From the IMG/VR virus record IMGVR_UViG_3300035701_000163, positions 1 through 33,201 of that record: 33,201 bases of DNA, one strand, 5' to 3'. The stretch is from a virus. Below are positions 20,807 to 30,125 of the stretch, piece after piece. The stretch's first letter is position 1, and each line of letters begins with the position of its first letter. The position numbers and the translations under genes are program-made. Below the pieces are notes generated by a model. That model was not told where the DNA came from, made no database searches, and saw nothing but the letters and a program-made list of their open reading frames with translations.

Positions 20807-21240
20807 TGATTACGGTTAATAAGAATACTTTAGATTTAATTAAAAACTTTGAGGGTTTTATAAATCACTCTTACTTAGATGCTGTAGGCCTTCCTACTAT
20901 AGGCATAGGTCATTTAATCTTAAAGGGTGAGGAGTTTCCTGATACCATAACCAGAGAGGAAGCTGAAGACCTTCTACAAAAGGATTTACAAAAAGCAATT
21001 AATGGTGTCTTGAGGTTAATTACAGTATCCCTTAGTGATAATCAATTCGGAGCTTTAGTCTCCTTTGCCTTTAACTGTGGTAATGGTGCCTTACAGAGGA
21101 GTACCTTAAGGCAAAAGGTAAATCGTTATGAACTTGATGAAGTTCCTTTAGAACTGTTAAAATGGTGCCGCGCGGGAGGTAAGGTCCTAAAAGGCCTTGT
21201 AAAGAGAAGGACAGCAGAAGGTCTGTTGTTTCTAAGTTAA
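20806..21240 (+). CDS. Endolysin, T4-type lysozyme (GH24)
   Basis: 144 residues. The muramidase active-site triad is visible with the T4 lysozyme spacing: E16 (KNFEGF), D25 (YLDAVG) and T31 (LPTIGIGH). The rest (FGALVSFAFNCGNGALQRST; RRTAEGLLFLS) follows the family. It cuts the glycan of peptidoglycan. No signal peptide or SAR segment is seen at the N-terminus, so release should depend on the adjacent holin. Confidence 0.94.
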   Translation: MITVNKNTLDLIKNFEGFINHSYLDAVGLPTIGIGHLILKGEEFPDTITREEAEDLLQKDLQKAINGVLRLITVSLSDNQFGALVSFAFNCGNGALQRSTLRQKVNRYELDEVPLELLKWCRAGGKVLKGLVKRRTAEGLLFLS

Positions 21241-21265
21241 CTTTAAAAAGAAAGCGAGAAATAAA

Positions 21266-22303
21266 ATGGCAAGTATTTTAATCTTAAGTAATACGTATGA
21301 AGGAAGCCTTCTAGGTTTGAGATTAAGTCAAGAAGGACATATCTGCAAGATGTATACAAAAGACCCAGGATTGAAAGTTGTATTAAAAAGTTTGAAGCAC
21401 CTTACATTAATACAAGACCCAACCCGCCTCTTAGAGCAGTTTGACCTCGTGATACAGGTAGGTGCAGGTCTAGGTGAACTTTCAGAAGAGTGTAAGGATA
21501 AAGGTAAAACCGTACTAGGTGGAACCTTTAATGATAGGTTAGAAGAAGATGAAAGTTACTCAAATTCAGTTGTGAGTATGTTATTAAAAAACCCTTTAAA
21601 GGTTCCAGACACACCACCTCTTCCTATCTCCATTACAGGATGGTTTAACCAGGAGGAGTTCACTCTGTTTAATTATTCTTTTAACTATACTAAGTTCCTG
21701 GAACATGACCGTGGGGTTGATAAGAACTCGGGTTCTGTTGTTTGGATAGGTAAGGATAGAGATAAACTTATCTTTGAGACACTTCTTAAATTAACTCCTC
21801 TACTGCAGAAGGTAAAGTACCTAGGACCTATAACAATGAATGTAATCTGCTTTCAAGAGGAGAAGATCTTCTTAAGTTTCAATACTTTCATAACTCCTAC
21901 CTTCTTCCCTTACCTAGAGTTATTAAAATGCAGCACTTGGGACCTTTTATGGAAATGTACTCAACTTAAACAGGAAGTAAGTACAAGAGAGCAGGACGTA
22001 GCACTCTCCGTGGTTTTAAGCCTTCCACCTTATCCTTATAACTTTAACTTAGAGATAAGAGAGACTGAAAGCTACTTAAACGTCCCTGAACCTGCAAAGA
22101 GTCATACCCACCTCCTTCCAGAGGCTTATGGATTCATCGGTTGCATTACTTCAAGAGGTGAAGGGTCAAACGAAGCACGTCGTCGCTTATACAGAACTAT
22201 AAACAACATAGTATTAAACCAAACTGTACAGTACCGCTCAGATATAGGTTATGGAGTTGAAGAAAGGATAAACCAACTTAAAAAGTGGGAGTGGTTAAGT
22301 TAA
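21266..22303 (+). CDS. PurD-like ATP-grasp protein, probably divergent
   Basis: 345 residues. The N-terminus (ILILSNTYEGSLLGLRLSQE) is a Rossmann-like strand-turn-helix as in glycinamide ribonucleotide synthetase. EHDRGVDKNSGSVVW (146-160), YLGPITMNVI (185-194) and the end YRSDIG (323-328) plus RINQLKKWEWL match PurD landmarks. Where PurD has FN-x-R-F-G-D-P-E, this protein has FNTFITPTFF, so the metal-binding GDPE is lost and activity as a ligase is doubtful. It sits between lysozyme and portal-side genes, an odd place for a purine enzyme, and may be a structural or DNA-modification protein reusing the fold. Confidence 0.6.
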   Translation: MASILILSNTYEGSLLGLRLSQEGHICKMYTKDPGLKVVLKSLKHLTLIQDPTRLLEQFDLVIQVGAGLGELSEECKDKGKTVLGGTFNDRLEEDESYSNSVVSMLLKNPLKVPDTPPLPISITGWFNQEEFTLFNYSFNYTKFLEHDRGVDKNSGSVVWIGKDRDKLIFETLLKLTPLLQKVKYLGPITMNVICFQEEKIFLSFNTFITPTFFPYLELLKCSTWDLLWKCTQLKQEVSTREQDVALSVVLSLPPYPYNFNLEIRETESYLNVPEPAKSHTHLLPEAYGFIGCITSRGEGSNEARRRLYRTINNIVLNQTVQYRSDIGYGVEERINQLKKWEWLS

Positions 22304-23440
22304 ATGCCTAATTTAAGAAGTCTTAAAAGTGTTAAAGGTGTCTCTCAAGAAGTCCTCGAGAGGTTATTTAAAGCTTTAAGTAAAGAAAGCGAACCTCTTT
22401 TAAGAACAGATAAAGCTGTTAATAGATTAGTTGAGGAAGGATTTACTTCAGAGAGGAAAAACTTAGGCTATGGAGGTCTTGGTGATACTTGGGGTGAAGC
22501 TACAGGTCTACATTACGCAGATACTCCTGAGGACCTAGCTAAGTTAATAACCGGTGGGAGGAGAAGTGTAGGATATACACCTAATGTACAGGCCTACCCA
22601 CTTCCAGGAACTAGAGGTAAGAAGTTTTCCCCACAAGAGTGGCAAGGTAACATGGGTAAAACCTCAAGTGAGATTAATAAAACCTTAAGTAAAGATTATG
22701 ACTTTATAAAGTATCCTGATTTAACCTCGGATCAACCTAGCATTTACCAGACAGTGCAGTTGAATCCTAATAAATCCGTAGCTAAGATAAATACAGGTAA
22801 AGAGAGTATATACAAGATCTTAGGCCTTGCAGGTGCTTTAGGAGTAGGGGAGGGAGTAATGAATACAGATGAAGCAAATGCAATGCCTATAGGCAAGCTT
22901 TTAAAAGCAGGTACTAAACCTGCACTTAAAGCCTTTGAAGGAGCTGTAAGTTCTGCAGCTAAACCTCTCATAGGTAAGACCTTAGAAGGTACTACTTTAA
23001 AAGGAATGCAGCTTGAGGGTAAGGCAGTTCATAACGTGACTAAAGGTTCAGGTGAGTGGAGAAACATAATCTTTAATGATGGATCCTCCTTACCAGTTAC
23101 TAAGGATTACTTAAATGACCTTATGAGAGAAGTCGGTACCCAAAGGAAGATGATTGAACTTAATTCAAAGGACCCCACGGGCCAGTTGCAACAAGCACTT
23201 AAAAGTCTCGAGTATCACAAAGCAAGACAACTACCAGTGTCTAAAGGTTATGCTATAAAAAAGAGGGTAGAGCACAGAAGTAGAGTTAGTGAGTTACTAA
23301 ACTCCCCCACAGAGGATGTAGTAGTAGTCTTCGAGAAGGGTGGTAGTGCGCCATTAACTATGCCGCGGAAGTATGCAGAGATTCTCGAGCGTGAGGGTAA
23401 AGTAAGAATTGATAGGACTAAGACAGGAGTGATAGAATAA
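22304..23440 (+). CDS. Hypothetical virion-associated protein, 378 aa
   Basis: The N-terminal third is polar with a GYGGLGDTWGEATGLHYADT stretch, then a hydrophobic Gly/Ala-rich segment (IYKILGLAGALGVGEGVMNT, about 168-187), then a charged C-terminal half with KARQLP and RKYAEILEREGKV. The hydrophobic patch after a soluble region is typical of internal or injected phage proteins. It abuts the ATP-grasp gene and shares its stop with the portal ATG (TAATG). No enzyme motif seen. Confidence 0.5.
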   Translation: MPNLRSLKSVKGVSQEVLERLFKALSKESEPLLRTDKAVNRLVEEGFTSERKNLGYGGLGDTWGEATGLHYADTPEDLAKLITGGRRSVGYTPNVQAYPLPGTRGKKFSPQEWQGNMGKTSSEINKTLSKDYDFIKYPDLTSDQPSIYQTVQLNPNKSVAKINTGKESIYKILGLAGALGVGEGVMNTDEANAMPIGKLLKAGTKPALKAFEGAVSSAAKPLIGKTLEGTTLKGMQLEGKAVHNVTKGSGEWRNIIFNDGSSLPVTKDYLNDLMREVGTQRKMIELNSKDPTGQLQQALKSLEYHKARQLPVSKGYAIKKRVEHRSRVSELLNSPTEDVVVVFEKGGSAPLTMPRKYAEILEREGKVRIDRTKTGVIE

Positions 23441-25203
23441 TGAAAGAGAAAAAGCAAAGTGAGGATACTAAGACCTTTATAACCTACTGGAACAATGAGG
23501 TTACAGCAGGTGAAAAGTATATGAAGAAATACTCCACTCAGGATAAATGGAAGGATTGGCGCGCCCAGTATAGAGGTGACTGGCCTCCCGAACTTGTACC
23601 AGTTAATCGTACCTTCTCCTATGGAAGGACTATGATCCCCCGTGTTTACTTTAGATCACCAAGGGTTAGTATAACTGCAACTAGGCCCGAGTTTATCCAA
23701 CACGCTAGAGTTGTAGAAGCTGTAGATAACTGGCTTATCCAAGAGCTTAAGTTAAAACGAACTTTAAAGAAAGCAATCCTTCATGCTTATCACTGTGGCA
23801 CTGCTCCTATTAAACTAGGATATGACTCTGAGTACGGTTACCTCCCAGAGCAGGCAGTCTCAGGTGACTCAAGCACTGCTACTCAATTAAGTAGGACTGA
23901 GAAGCGTACTATAGAATACAATACTAACATTAAACCTGGCCTCCCATGGGCACTTCCAGCAATGCCTGAGGATGTCATAATCCCATGGGGGTATTCTGAC
24001 TCAGACAATCTCCCCTGGGTTGCACATAAGATCCTCCGTCCACTAGATGACATTAAACAGGATCAGAAGTATAAAGACACAAAAGACTTAAAAGGTACTA
24101 AACGTGCTTCTAAAGAGCAAGGGTTGAAGAGTCCTTTTAGTTCCGAGAAGGATATTCAATACGGAGAGTTGATTGAGATAAGAGATTACCAAACACATGA
24201 AATCATAGTAATCTGTGAGGATACCCTTCTTCTTAAGAGTGAGGACGTTTTACAAGTAGGTGGCCTTCCTTGGGAGTTTCTAACCTTTAACGATGATCCT
24301 GAATACTTCTGGGGCATTCCAGATTGCTACATCCTAGCTCCTCAACAGCAAGAACTTAATGATGTAAAGACACAACAAAGCAAACACCGTAAGATAGCTC
24401 TTTTAAAGTTCTTGTATCAAAAAGGTGCTGTAACTGAAGAGGAGATGAATAAGTTCCTCTCAGGTACTGTAGGTCCTGCAGTTGCCATTGACACTGAAAA
24501 CTTAGCAACTTCAATAATAGCCCTGCAGCCACATATGCCCCAAGACTTATGGAAAGAGGCACAAATGATCCTAAATGATATGGATCAGAGTATGGGTTAC
24601 TCAGTAAATCAAACAGGCGGGTATAACCCCAAGGGAGGTAATGTCTCTGCAACAGAAACCTCTGAGATAGCTCAAGGAGTTGATCTTCGAGTAGATGAGC
24701 GTAAAGATATAATGAGTGATTTACTCATAAGTATTGTAAAAAAGTGGAATGCTATAATCTTCAACTTATGGGATGAAACTAAAGTAATCGAAATAGCCGG
24801 GCCTAATGGAGATTCTGAATGGGTAGAGTACACTGGCTCACAGATTAAATGTGAGTATAAGTTAAAGATCGATCCGGACTCCGGATTCCCAATTACTGGT
24901 AATGCAAAGCGGCAACTGGCAGATGGACTCTTTAAAACCTATGGAGGTGATCCTCTTATCGACCAGATGAAGTTGAGAAAGTATCACTTAGATAAGTATG
25001 AAAACATCTCCCCAGGGATTATGGATGTACTTACAGATCCAAGTATGAAACCTGATGATCCAAATGCCCTCTTAGCAGCAGGAAGACAGCCTTCCCCAAT
25101 GGGTGCAGGGAGTCAAACAGGCTCGGGTGCCTCCCCAGGTACAAACCGTGGCGGAGGAGCTAAACCTCTAAACTTCGAGCAATTCGCTAAAGGAGGGAAG
25201 TAA
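23440..25203 (+). CDS. Portal protein
   Basis: 587 residues. The N-terminal part (WKDWRAQYRGDWPPELVPVN; IPRVYFRSPRVSI) and the central FGIPD-type segment seen as EYFWGIPDCYILAPQQQELN, then MNKFLSGTVGPAVAI, are characteristic of phage portal proteins, in which the helical stem follows the portal wing. The C-terminal tail is Gly/Ser-rich (QTGSGASPGTNRGGGAKP). The portal forms the twelve-fold vertex through which DNA enters. Its stop shares a base with the FmdB-like gene. Position before scaffold and capsid genes supports the call. Confidence 0.85.
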   Translation: MKEKKQSEDTKTFITYWNNEVTAGEKYMKKYSTQDKWKDWRAQYRGDWPPELVPVNRTFSYGRTMIPRVYFRSPRVSITATRPEFIQHARVVEAVDNWLIQELKLKRTLKKAILHAYHCGTAPIKLGYDSEYGYLPEQAVSGDSSTATQLSRTEKRTIEYNTNIKPGLPWALPAMPEDVIIPWGYSDSDNLPWVAHKILRPLDDIKQDQKYKDTKDLKGTKRASKEQGLKSPFSSEKDIQYGELIEIRDYQTHEIIVICEDTLLLKSEDVLQVGGLPWEFLTFNDDPEYFWGIPDCYILAPQQQELNDVKTQQSKHRKIALLKFLYQKGAVTEEEMNKFLSGTVGPAVAIDTENLATSIIALQPHMPQDLWKEAQMILNDMDQSMGYSVNQTGGYNPKGGNVSATETSEIAQGVDLRVDERKDIMSDLLISIVKKWNAIIFNLWDETKVIEIAGPNGDSEWVEYTGSQIKCEYKLKIDPDSGFPITGNAKRQLADGLFKTYGGDPLIDQMKLRKYHLDKYENISPGIMDVLTDPSMKPDDPNALLAAGRQPSPMGAGSQTGSGASPGTNRGGGAKPLNFEQFAKGGK

Positions 25204-25466
25204 TGCCTCTTTATGACTTTGAATGTCTAACTTGTGGTGAGGTATTTGAAAACTTTTGTTGTTTAAATGAATTAGAATCCCTTACAATAAAACAAAAATG
25301 TCCCCATTGTAAAGGTAAAGTTAAACGCCTAATCGGAGGGATGAAGAAGGATTGGTTTCAAGTTCATATTAATGAGGATTTTGATGGTACACCTATTGAA
25401 GTTACAAGTAAGAGGCACTTAAAAGAATTATGCAAGAAGCACGGAGTAACGAGCAGAGCTCTTTAA
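25203..25466 (+). CDS. FmdB-type zinc-ribbon protein, 87 aa
   Basis: Starts MPLYDFECLTCGEVFENFCC, the usual FmdB/CxxC-CxxC start, followed by CPHCKGKVKRLIGG; C8, C11 and C33, C36 make the zinc ribbon. Such genes are often beside phage portals and capsid genes; function is unknown. TAATG links it to the portal gene, and its end overlaps the next small gene by 37 bp. Confidence 0.85.
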   Translation: MPLYDFECLTCGEVFENFCCLNELESLTIKQKCPHCKGKVKRLIGGMKKDWFQVHINEDFDGTPIEVTSKRHLKELCKKHGVTSRAL

Positions 25467-25648
25467 AGTTATATTATGTAAGCAAGGATTACATAGTACA
25501 AGATGGTACTATAGGTCCTATACTTTATAAAAGGAATGGGGGTGGTTCACCTGAGCAGGTTGAGATAATCTTAAAGATGTGTGGGATGAGGATAAAGTCT
25601 AAAGAAAGTGAACATAAATACAACCTTGAGGTGCAGCGAGATGCCTAG
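25430..25648 (+). CDS. Small hypothetical protein, 72 aa
   Basis: Starts MQEARSNEQSSLKLYYVSKD; a short N-terminal tail, strands, and a helix with MCGMR. An AGAGG lies 14 bp upstream of the ATG, which is distant. It begins inside the end of the FmdB-like gene and its stop falls inside the next gene's start. Real presence rests on the clean fit in the operon; no family recognised. Confidence 0.4.
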   Translation: MQEARSNEQSSLKLYYVSKDYIVQDGTIGPILYKRNGGGSPEQVEIILKMCGMRIKSKESEHKYNLEVQRDA

Positions 25649-25862
25649 AAGAGCAACAATACAAGACCCTGAACCAATAACTATAATTACTATAAAGTTA
25701 TTTAAACCAATAAATGATTTACCTTTAACTCATAAACCTTTAATCACCTTTGAAGGGGAAGTAATACCAATGAAGCAAACGCAAATGATAGAGTTCTTTC
25801 TACGGAAAGAGTTAAGACACTACAAACTTAAATTAGCGAAAGAAGGAAAGGAAGGAGAATAG
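25641..25862 (+). CDS. Small hypothetical protein, 73 aa
   Basis: The ATG at 25641 (MPRRATIQDPEPITIITIKL) has GAGGTG about 8 bp upstream and overlaps the stop of the previous gene; an ATG at 25608 has none. Strand-rich N-terminus, then a basic helix (FFLRKELRHYKLKLAKEG). It is directly before the scaffold gene. No family recognised. Confidence 0.55.
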   Translation: MPRRATIQDPEPITIITIKLFKPINDLPLTHKPLITFEGEVIPMKQTQMIEFFLRKELRHYKLKLAKEGKEGE

Positions 25863-25867
25863 CGATT

Positions 25868-26581
25868 ATGCCCACACCAGAAGAAATAGCAGCACAGGAA
25901 GCGGCAGATAAGAAGGCAGCGGATGCAGCTGCAGCATTAGTAAATAAAGGTAAAGCTAAACCTGAAGAAGAGGATGTAGTTAAACTGCAACCTGCAGCTT
26001 ATAACGCCCTCTTAGACCGTCTTGATGAACTTGAAGGTCTTGCTTTAAGTAAAGGTACGCCTAAAAACTTAGATGACCTTGCAAATGAAGGTACTAAAAA
26101 AGGTGAGAGAAAGCCACTTTCAGAAGATGATTTAAACGAGATGAAACCCAAAGAGATTATAAATCTCGTTGTTCAGCATATAAACGAAACTCAGATAAAT
26201 CCCCTTCTAGTTAAACTAGAAGAGATGACAGTAAAGCAAGAGATACGCGAGCTAACTAGAGATGGTAAGAATAAAGACTTCTTTGAGTTAAAAGAAGAGA
26301 TCTATCAAGTAGCAAGTAGAAATCCACAACTTAGCCTCGAAGAGGCTTTAATCCTAGCGCGACAGAAGAAAGGATACTCACCCGATGGGAAGAAACCTGA
26401 AGGTGATGAGGATGATCCTTCTAAGAAGAAAGATCTATTAAGGAGCCTGCCGTCCAGGCGAGTCATTGGGGGAGAAAAACCGGGAGCGTCTCGTTCATCT
26501 GCAAGCGATACAGAACCAGAAACGAGAAAAGATGCTATCCACCTAGCCCTCGCAGACATGAAAAAGGCAGGGAAACTTTAG
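25868..26581 (+). CDS. Capsid scaffolding protein
   Basis: 237 residues, highly charged, Ala/Lys/Glu-rich, with an extended N-terminus (EEIAAQEAADKKAADAAAAL), coiled-coil helices in the middle and a basic, Ser-rich C-terminus (SLPSRRVIGGEKPGASRSSA then MKKAGKL). Scaffolds are defined by this composition and place rather than by sequence; this one lies directly before the capsid gene after the portal cluster. It would guide assembly of the procapsid and leave before maturation. Confidence 0.75.
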   Translation: MPTPEEIAAQEAADKKAADAAAALVNKGKAKPEEEDVVKLQPAAYNALLDRLDELEGLALSKGTPKNLDDLANEGTKKGERKPLSEDDLNEMKPKEIINLVVQHINETQINPLLVKLEEMTVKQEIRELTRDGKNKDFFELKEEIYQVASRNPQLSLEEALILARQKKGYSPDGKKPEGDEDDPSKKKDLLRSLPSRRVIGGEKPGASRSSASDTEPETRKDAIHLALADMKKAGKL

Positions 26582-26588
26582 CTGTTTA

Positions 26589-26606
26589 TCTCTCCCGTAA
26601 GAGAGA
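26589..26606 (+). other. Short hairpin between scaffold and capsid genes
   Basis: TCTCTC (26589-26594) and GAGAGA (26601-26606) flank the loop CCGTAA. The stem is short with no T-run, so it is probably a weak processing or stability element, not a terminator. Confidence 0.35.
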
Positions 26607-26628
26607 AATAACTTAGGAGGTAATTAAA

Positions 26629-27603
26629 ATGGCTGATGATTCCCAAACTTGGAGTCAAACTATTGACACCATGTTCACTTCAACCTGGAGTTACAGAAAG
26701 AAGAAAGCAACGGAGCAGGCATTCCTGAAAACGCCTTTAATCTTCTGGTTCAGGAAGAAAGAACGTATCGAAAATATAAGTGGTCACACCAGAATTGAAA
26801 TCCCTTTAGAGTATGGTTCAAATGATACAGTAAGATGGATTTCAAAAGGTGATACCGTACCTATCACAGATGCTGAATACATCACTATGGCTTATGAGAA
26901 TTGGAAATACGTAAGTGTTTCAATTCCAAGATTCTTTGAAGATGACCAGAAGAATCGTGGTGAAGCTAAGATGATCTCAATGATAGATACTAAACTAGGA
27001 GCTGCTGAGCGTGCCTTAAATGAGGAGTTCGAGGCAGTTCTACACTCTGATGGTTCAGGTGCAAAAGAACCTAATGGCCTTCAGAACTTAATAGCTACAG
27101 ATCCAACTACAGGTACCCTTCACGGTATCGACCGATCCGCTTACTCGTGGTTCAGAAATCAGCAAAAGACCTCATCTGGTTCCTCAGCGCTTTACTTAAT
27201 CTCAGATATGCGAACTGCTTTAAACAACTGTTTGAGATACGCAGGAACTGAACTCAATGACATCATCATTATGACCACTCAGAGTATCTTTGAGTACTAT
27301 GAAGATGAATGCTTTGAGATCAAGACGTTGAGTAATACAATGCTTGCTGACGCAGGTTTTGACACTGTAAACTTCCGAGGTCGGCCAATCATCTGGGGCC
27401 CGAGTGCCACAGCTGGAAATATGTACTTCATTAATCCAAGTTACATCAAGATGGTATGTGATGAAACTTATTGGATGGATATGACAGATTGGAAGACCAT
27501 TCCAAATCAACCTAATGACAAAGTTGCCCAGATTGTCTGCGTATTTAACACTATATGCTCACGCCCAATCTCGCAGAATGTCTTGACAGGTATAACCGAA
27601 TAG
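26629..27603 (+). CDS. Major capsid protein
   Basis: 324 residues with TTAGGAGG before the ATG. The layout fits the HK97-like capsid fold: an N-terminal arm, a segment TRIEIPLEYGSNDTVRWISK (E-loop/P-domain-like), a spine helix (AERALNEEFEAVLHSDG), then an A-domain strand set with RPIIWGPSATAGNMYFINPS and MDMTDWKTIPNQPNDKVAQI. The placement after the scaffold and the best ribosome-binding site of the operon support a highly expressed capsid. An exact family was not identified by eye. Confidence 0.85.
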   Translation: MADDSQTWSQTIDTMFTSTWSYRKKKATEQAFLKTPLIFWFRKKERIENISGHTRIEIPLEYGSNDTVRWISKGDTVPITDAEYITMAYENWKYVSVSIPRFFEDDQKNRGEAKMISMIDTKLGAAERALNEEFEAVLHSDGSGAKEPNGLQNLIATDPTTGTLHGIDRSAYSWFRNQQKTSSGSSALYLISDMRTALNNCLRYAGTELNDIIIMTTQSIFEYYEDECFEIKTLSNTMLADAGFDTVNFRGRPIIWGPSATAGNMYFINPSYIKMVCDETYWMDMTDWKTIPNQPNDKVAQIVCVFNTICSRPISQNVLTGITE

Positions 27604-27633
27604 CGCGATTCCAGCACTTAAGGAGGTGCAAAG

Positions 27634-28371
27634 ATGAGTTCAACATATACAGAACAGCCTAACTTTATCTTCAACCAAGGACTCTTTGAGCAGAGTTCTA
27701 CACAGAAGCATAGGATAGGTACGATTAGAGAGTTAGCAGATGGCAGGAAGTACGCCTATGCTAAAGCAGGCGCTACTCTAGTTTCAGGTCAGGTAAATCA
27801 AGCGGCAGTGCCTGACACTTATGCCCCAAACTGTGCTATCCAGGCGGTTGCAAGTATAGGTGATAAGCATATCCACATCACTTACGGAGCAGGCGCACGT
27901 GCAACTGCGAATTACTTTCGTGATGGCTACCTTGCAATAACTATGCCTGCATACGGAGTAGGATTGATGTATAAGATCCGGGGCCATGTTGCAATGACCA
28001 GCGGGTTAGCAGTTCAGGTAGATCTTTACGATACAGTACTTGAAGCACTTGCAGTTACAAGTAAATGCACTTTAACTAAACACCCCCAGGATTCAGTAAT
28101 TCAAGGTGTTATTACCTCACACACTGGTGTAACAACTGGAGTCAATCCAATTGACGTAGCAGATACTTACTACTTCTGGAATCAAGTTAAAGGCGTATGC
28201 AACTGCCTTTGCAACGGAACCTGGGTAGTAAGTGATGCCTTAACCCCTGGTGGTGTAGCTGGCGCGATTATGCCTTGGGCTACAACCTCACAACCTATCG
28301 TAGCACATGCTATGGTAGTACCGACGGATACATATGGTGGCCTTTGCCAGCTGTGTATCCCCGGCTATTAG
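27634..28371 (+). CDS. Probable capsid decoration or minor head protein, 245 aa
   Basis: Beta-rich, Thr/Ala/Gly-rich; ends with cysteine-rich VCNCLCNGTWVVSDALTP and a Gly-rich tail. AAGGAGG lies 6 bp upstream of the ATG. It directly follows the capsid gene, where decoration or head-fibre proteins usually are. It and the next gene are similar in style but not clearly homologous. Virion location is inference from context. Confidence 0.5.
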   Translation: MSSTYTEQPNFIFNQGLFEQSSTQKHRIGTIRELADGRKYAYAKAGATLVSGQVNQAAVPDTYAPNCAIQAVASIGDKHIHITYGAGARATANYFRDGYLAITMPAYGVGLMYKIRGHVAMTSGLAVQVDLYDTVLEALAVTSKCTLTKHPQDSVIQGVITSHTGVTTGVNPIDVADTYYFWNQVKGVCNCLCNGTWVVSDALTPGGVAGAIMPWATTSQPIVAHAMVVPTDTYGGLCQLCIPGY

Positions 28372-28382
28372 GAGGTGACGAA

Positions 28383-29030
28383 ATGAGTGCTAATCCTAAT
28401 GAAATAACCGTTCAGTTGGGAGTAGTCCCAGGTGAAGTAAAAAGAGCAGATAGTTCAGTCCCACAGTTTATTCGTGGAGGTAAGACTGGAGAGATGATGG
28501 TCTCTCTGACTCATGGGAAGTACTACGAGGCTGCATTACGTGGTAAGTTACATTACAGCTATGCAGCTGCAATAGCAATGAGTGCATCTGCTACCTCAGC
28601 CGTTGGAAATATTATCTGGAATCCACCCGGAAGCGGTATAAATGCAGTTTTAGCTAGATGGGACTTCGCTAATGTAGTCACTGATACTAATGCCTTGGAA
28701 TTACTTCTGGGGTATTCAGTTCAAGCTACAGTTCCTGGTTCCGTTACAGCTGCAGTTACCGGGCCGTGTCTCCTCGGTGCAGTAGGTACTCCTACAAGTC
28801 TATGTAAAGCATACTCAGTAGCTACTATCACAACTGCAGCTACAGCGATAGCTTCACTTGCTTATATCTACGCAGCTATTGATACTGTAGGTCAGGGACA
28901 GATTCAAGGAGACTTCGACGGTAGTATTATTATACCCCCAGGATATTTAATTCACTTAATGTGTGCAGTAGCAGCTGGTACAGCAGGTACGTATTCAACT
29001 CTGTACTGGGAAGAAGTTCCTATTATTTAA
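28383..29030 (+). CDS. Structural protein, 215 aa, beta-rich
   Basis: The ATG at 28383 (MSANPNEITVQLGVVPGEVK) has TTAGGAGGTG before it; an ATG at 28275 lies inside the previous gene and is rejected. Many Ala/Gly/Thr and a barrel-like strand pattern (ARWDFANVVTDTNALELLLG) follow. Hairpin 29052-29071 ends its transcript segment. A decoration or collar protein is likely; no family recognised. Confidence 0.5.
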   Translation: MSANPNEITVQLGVVPGEVKRADSSVPQFIRGGKTGEMMVSLTHGKYYEAALRGKLHYSYAAAIAMSASATSAVGNIIWNPPGSGINAVLARWDFANVVTDTNALELLLGYSVQATVPGSVTAAVTGPCLLGAVGTPTSLCKAYSVATITTAATAIASLAYIYAAIDTVGQGQIQGDFDGSIIIPPGYLIHLMCAVAAGTAGTYSTLYWEEVPII

Positions 29031-29051
29031 CTTAACCCTTTGCAAAAGTAG

Positions 29052-29071
29052 GGGGTCTTTAATTAGGCCCC
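29052..29071 (+). terminator. Hairpin after the structural gene
   Basis: GGGGTCT (29052-29058) pairs with AGGCCCC (29065-29071, one G-U pair) around TTAATT. Only a weak T-run follows, so it may be a partial terminator lowering expression downstream. Confidence 0.5.
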
Positions 29072-29093
29072 TTATAACTAAGGAGGATTTAAA

Positions 29094-30113
29094 ATGCAAA
29101 TTAAACAAAGACATTTACATCCAACACTTTTAAATTGGATAGCTAACACTCTTCAACTAGGTCCTGATGTAGGCTTAGTACATTACCTTGTTGCTAATAA
29201 AACCACAGATTTGTTTTATTTACAATTAGTAAAGAAAGGCTATCCTAATGATTTAATCTACACCAGCTATGCAGCTGCTTATGCAGCTATGACCGCAGGA
29301 CAGAATGATACTCTATTAGTCTTCCCCGGTACATATACTTTAACAGCTAATGTAAGTTTAACTAAATCTTACACCCACGTTTTAGGTACTGTTAATAATA
29401 TACTAGGAGATCCTACTCAGGGCGGATGTGCAATAACTGCAACTGCAGAGGTAGTAACTACTTCTTTTGATATTACTGGAGATTACTGTAAGTTTGTTAA
29501 TCTTAAAGTAAGTAACATAGGTGCCTTTGCAACTAGTGTAGCTGCGGTACATCTTGCGGGAGCTGGTGCGTGGTTCAATAACTGTAACATAGTAGGTATT
29601 TGGGATGCTGCTCAAATTGCCTCCGCTAATCCATATTCACTCGGTATTGGTAAAGGAGGGTATTTCCCACTCTTTGAGAACTGTGTAATTGGAACTAATG
29701 TAGGTGCGACTAGAACACAAGCTAATAGTTCCCATTTAAAATTCACAGGAACTGGGGCTGGTAGTTATATGCCAGATAATGGTATCTTTAGGAGATGTAT
29801 CTTTAACTCAAGTTCAAATACAGCAACTACACCAATGATTAGGATGGTAATAAACAGTATTGATAGAATATGGCTTTATGATGAGTGCGTGTTCTATAAC
29901 TTTGCTGCAGCAACAGGTACTGCTGTAAACCAGGTATTTGATGATGAAGATACATACTACACCCATCAATCAGTTTTAAAGAGATGCACAGCTGTTGGAT
30001 TTACTGAATGGCAGACAGCTGATATTGGTTTTGGTTCAGTACAAAGTGATATGCCTATTACTGGGACAGCTGGAGGTTTAGCTAAACAACCTACTGGAAC
30101 AGTTGGTAATTAA
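29094..30113 (+). CDS. Right-handed beta-helix virion protein
   Basis: 339 residues with AAGGAGG before the ATG. Repeating strand-turn units with Gly, Asn and Val/Ile (LLVFPGTYTLTANVSLTKSY; FDITGDYCKFVNLKVSNIGA; WFNNCNIVGIWDAA; FENCVIG; FRRCIFNSSS; LYDECVFYNF; LKRCTAVGF), with a Cys recurring at similar turn positions, indicate a right-handed beta-helix as in pectate-lyase-like phage proteins. It may be a head fibre or appendage that contacts the host surface. No catalytic residues are assigned. Confidence 0.65.
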   Translation: MQIKQRHLHPTLLNWIANTLQLGPDVGLVHYLVANKTTDLFYLQLVKKGYPNDLIYTSYAAAYAAMTAGQNDTLLVFPGTYTLTANVSLTKSYTHVLGTVNNILGDPTQGGCAITATAEVVTTSFDITGDYCKFVNLKVSNIGAFATSVAAVHLAGAGAWFNNCNIVGIWDAAQIASANPYSLGIGKGGYFPLFENCVIGTNVGATRTQANSSHLKFTGTGAGSYMPDNGIFRRCIFNSSSNTATTPMIRMVINSIDRIWLYDECVFYNFAAATGTAVNQVFDDEDTYYTHQSVLKRCTAVGFTEWQTADIGFGSVQSDMPITGTAGGLAKQPTGTVGN

Positions 30114-30125
30114 CCTTTAACCAGG

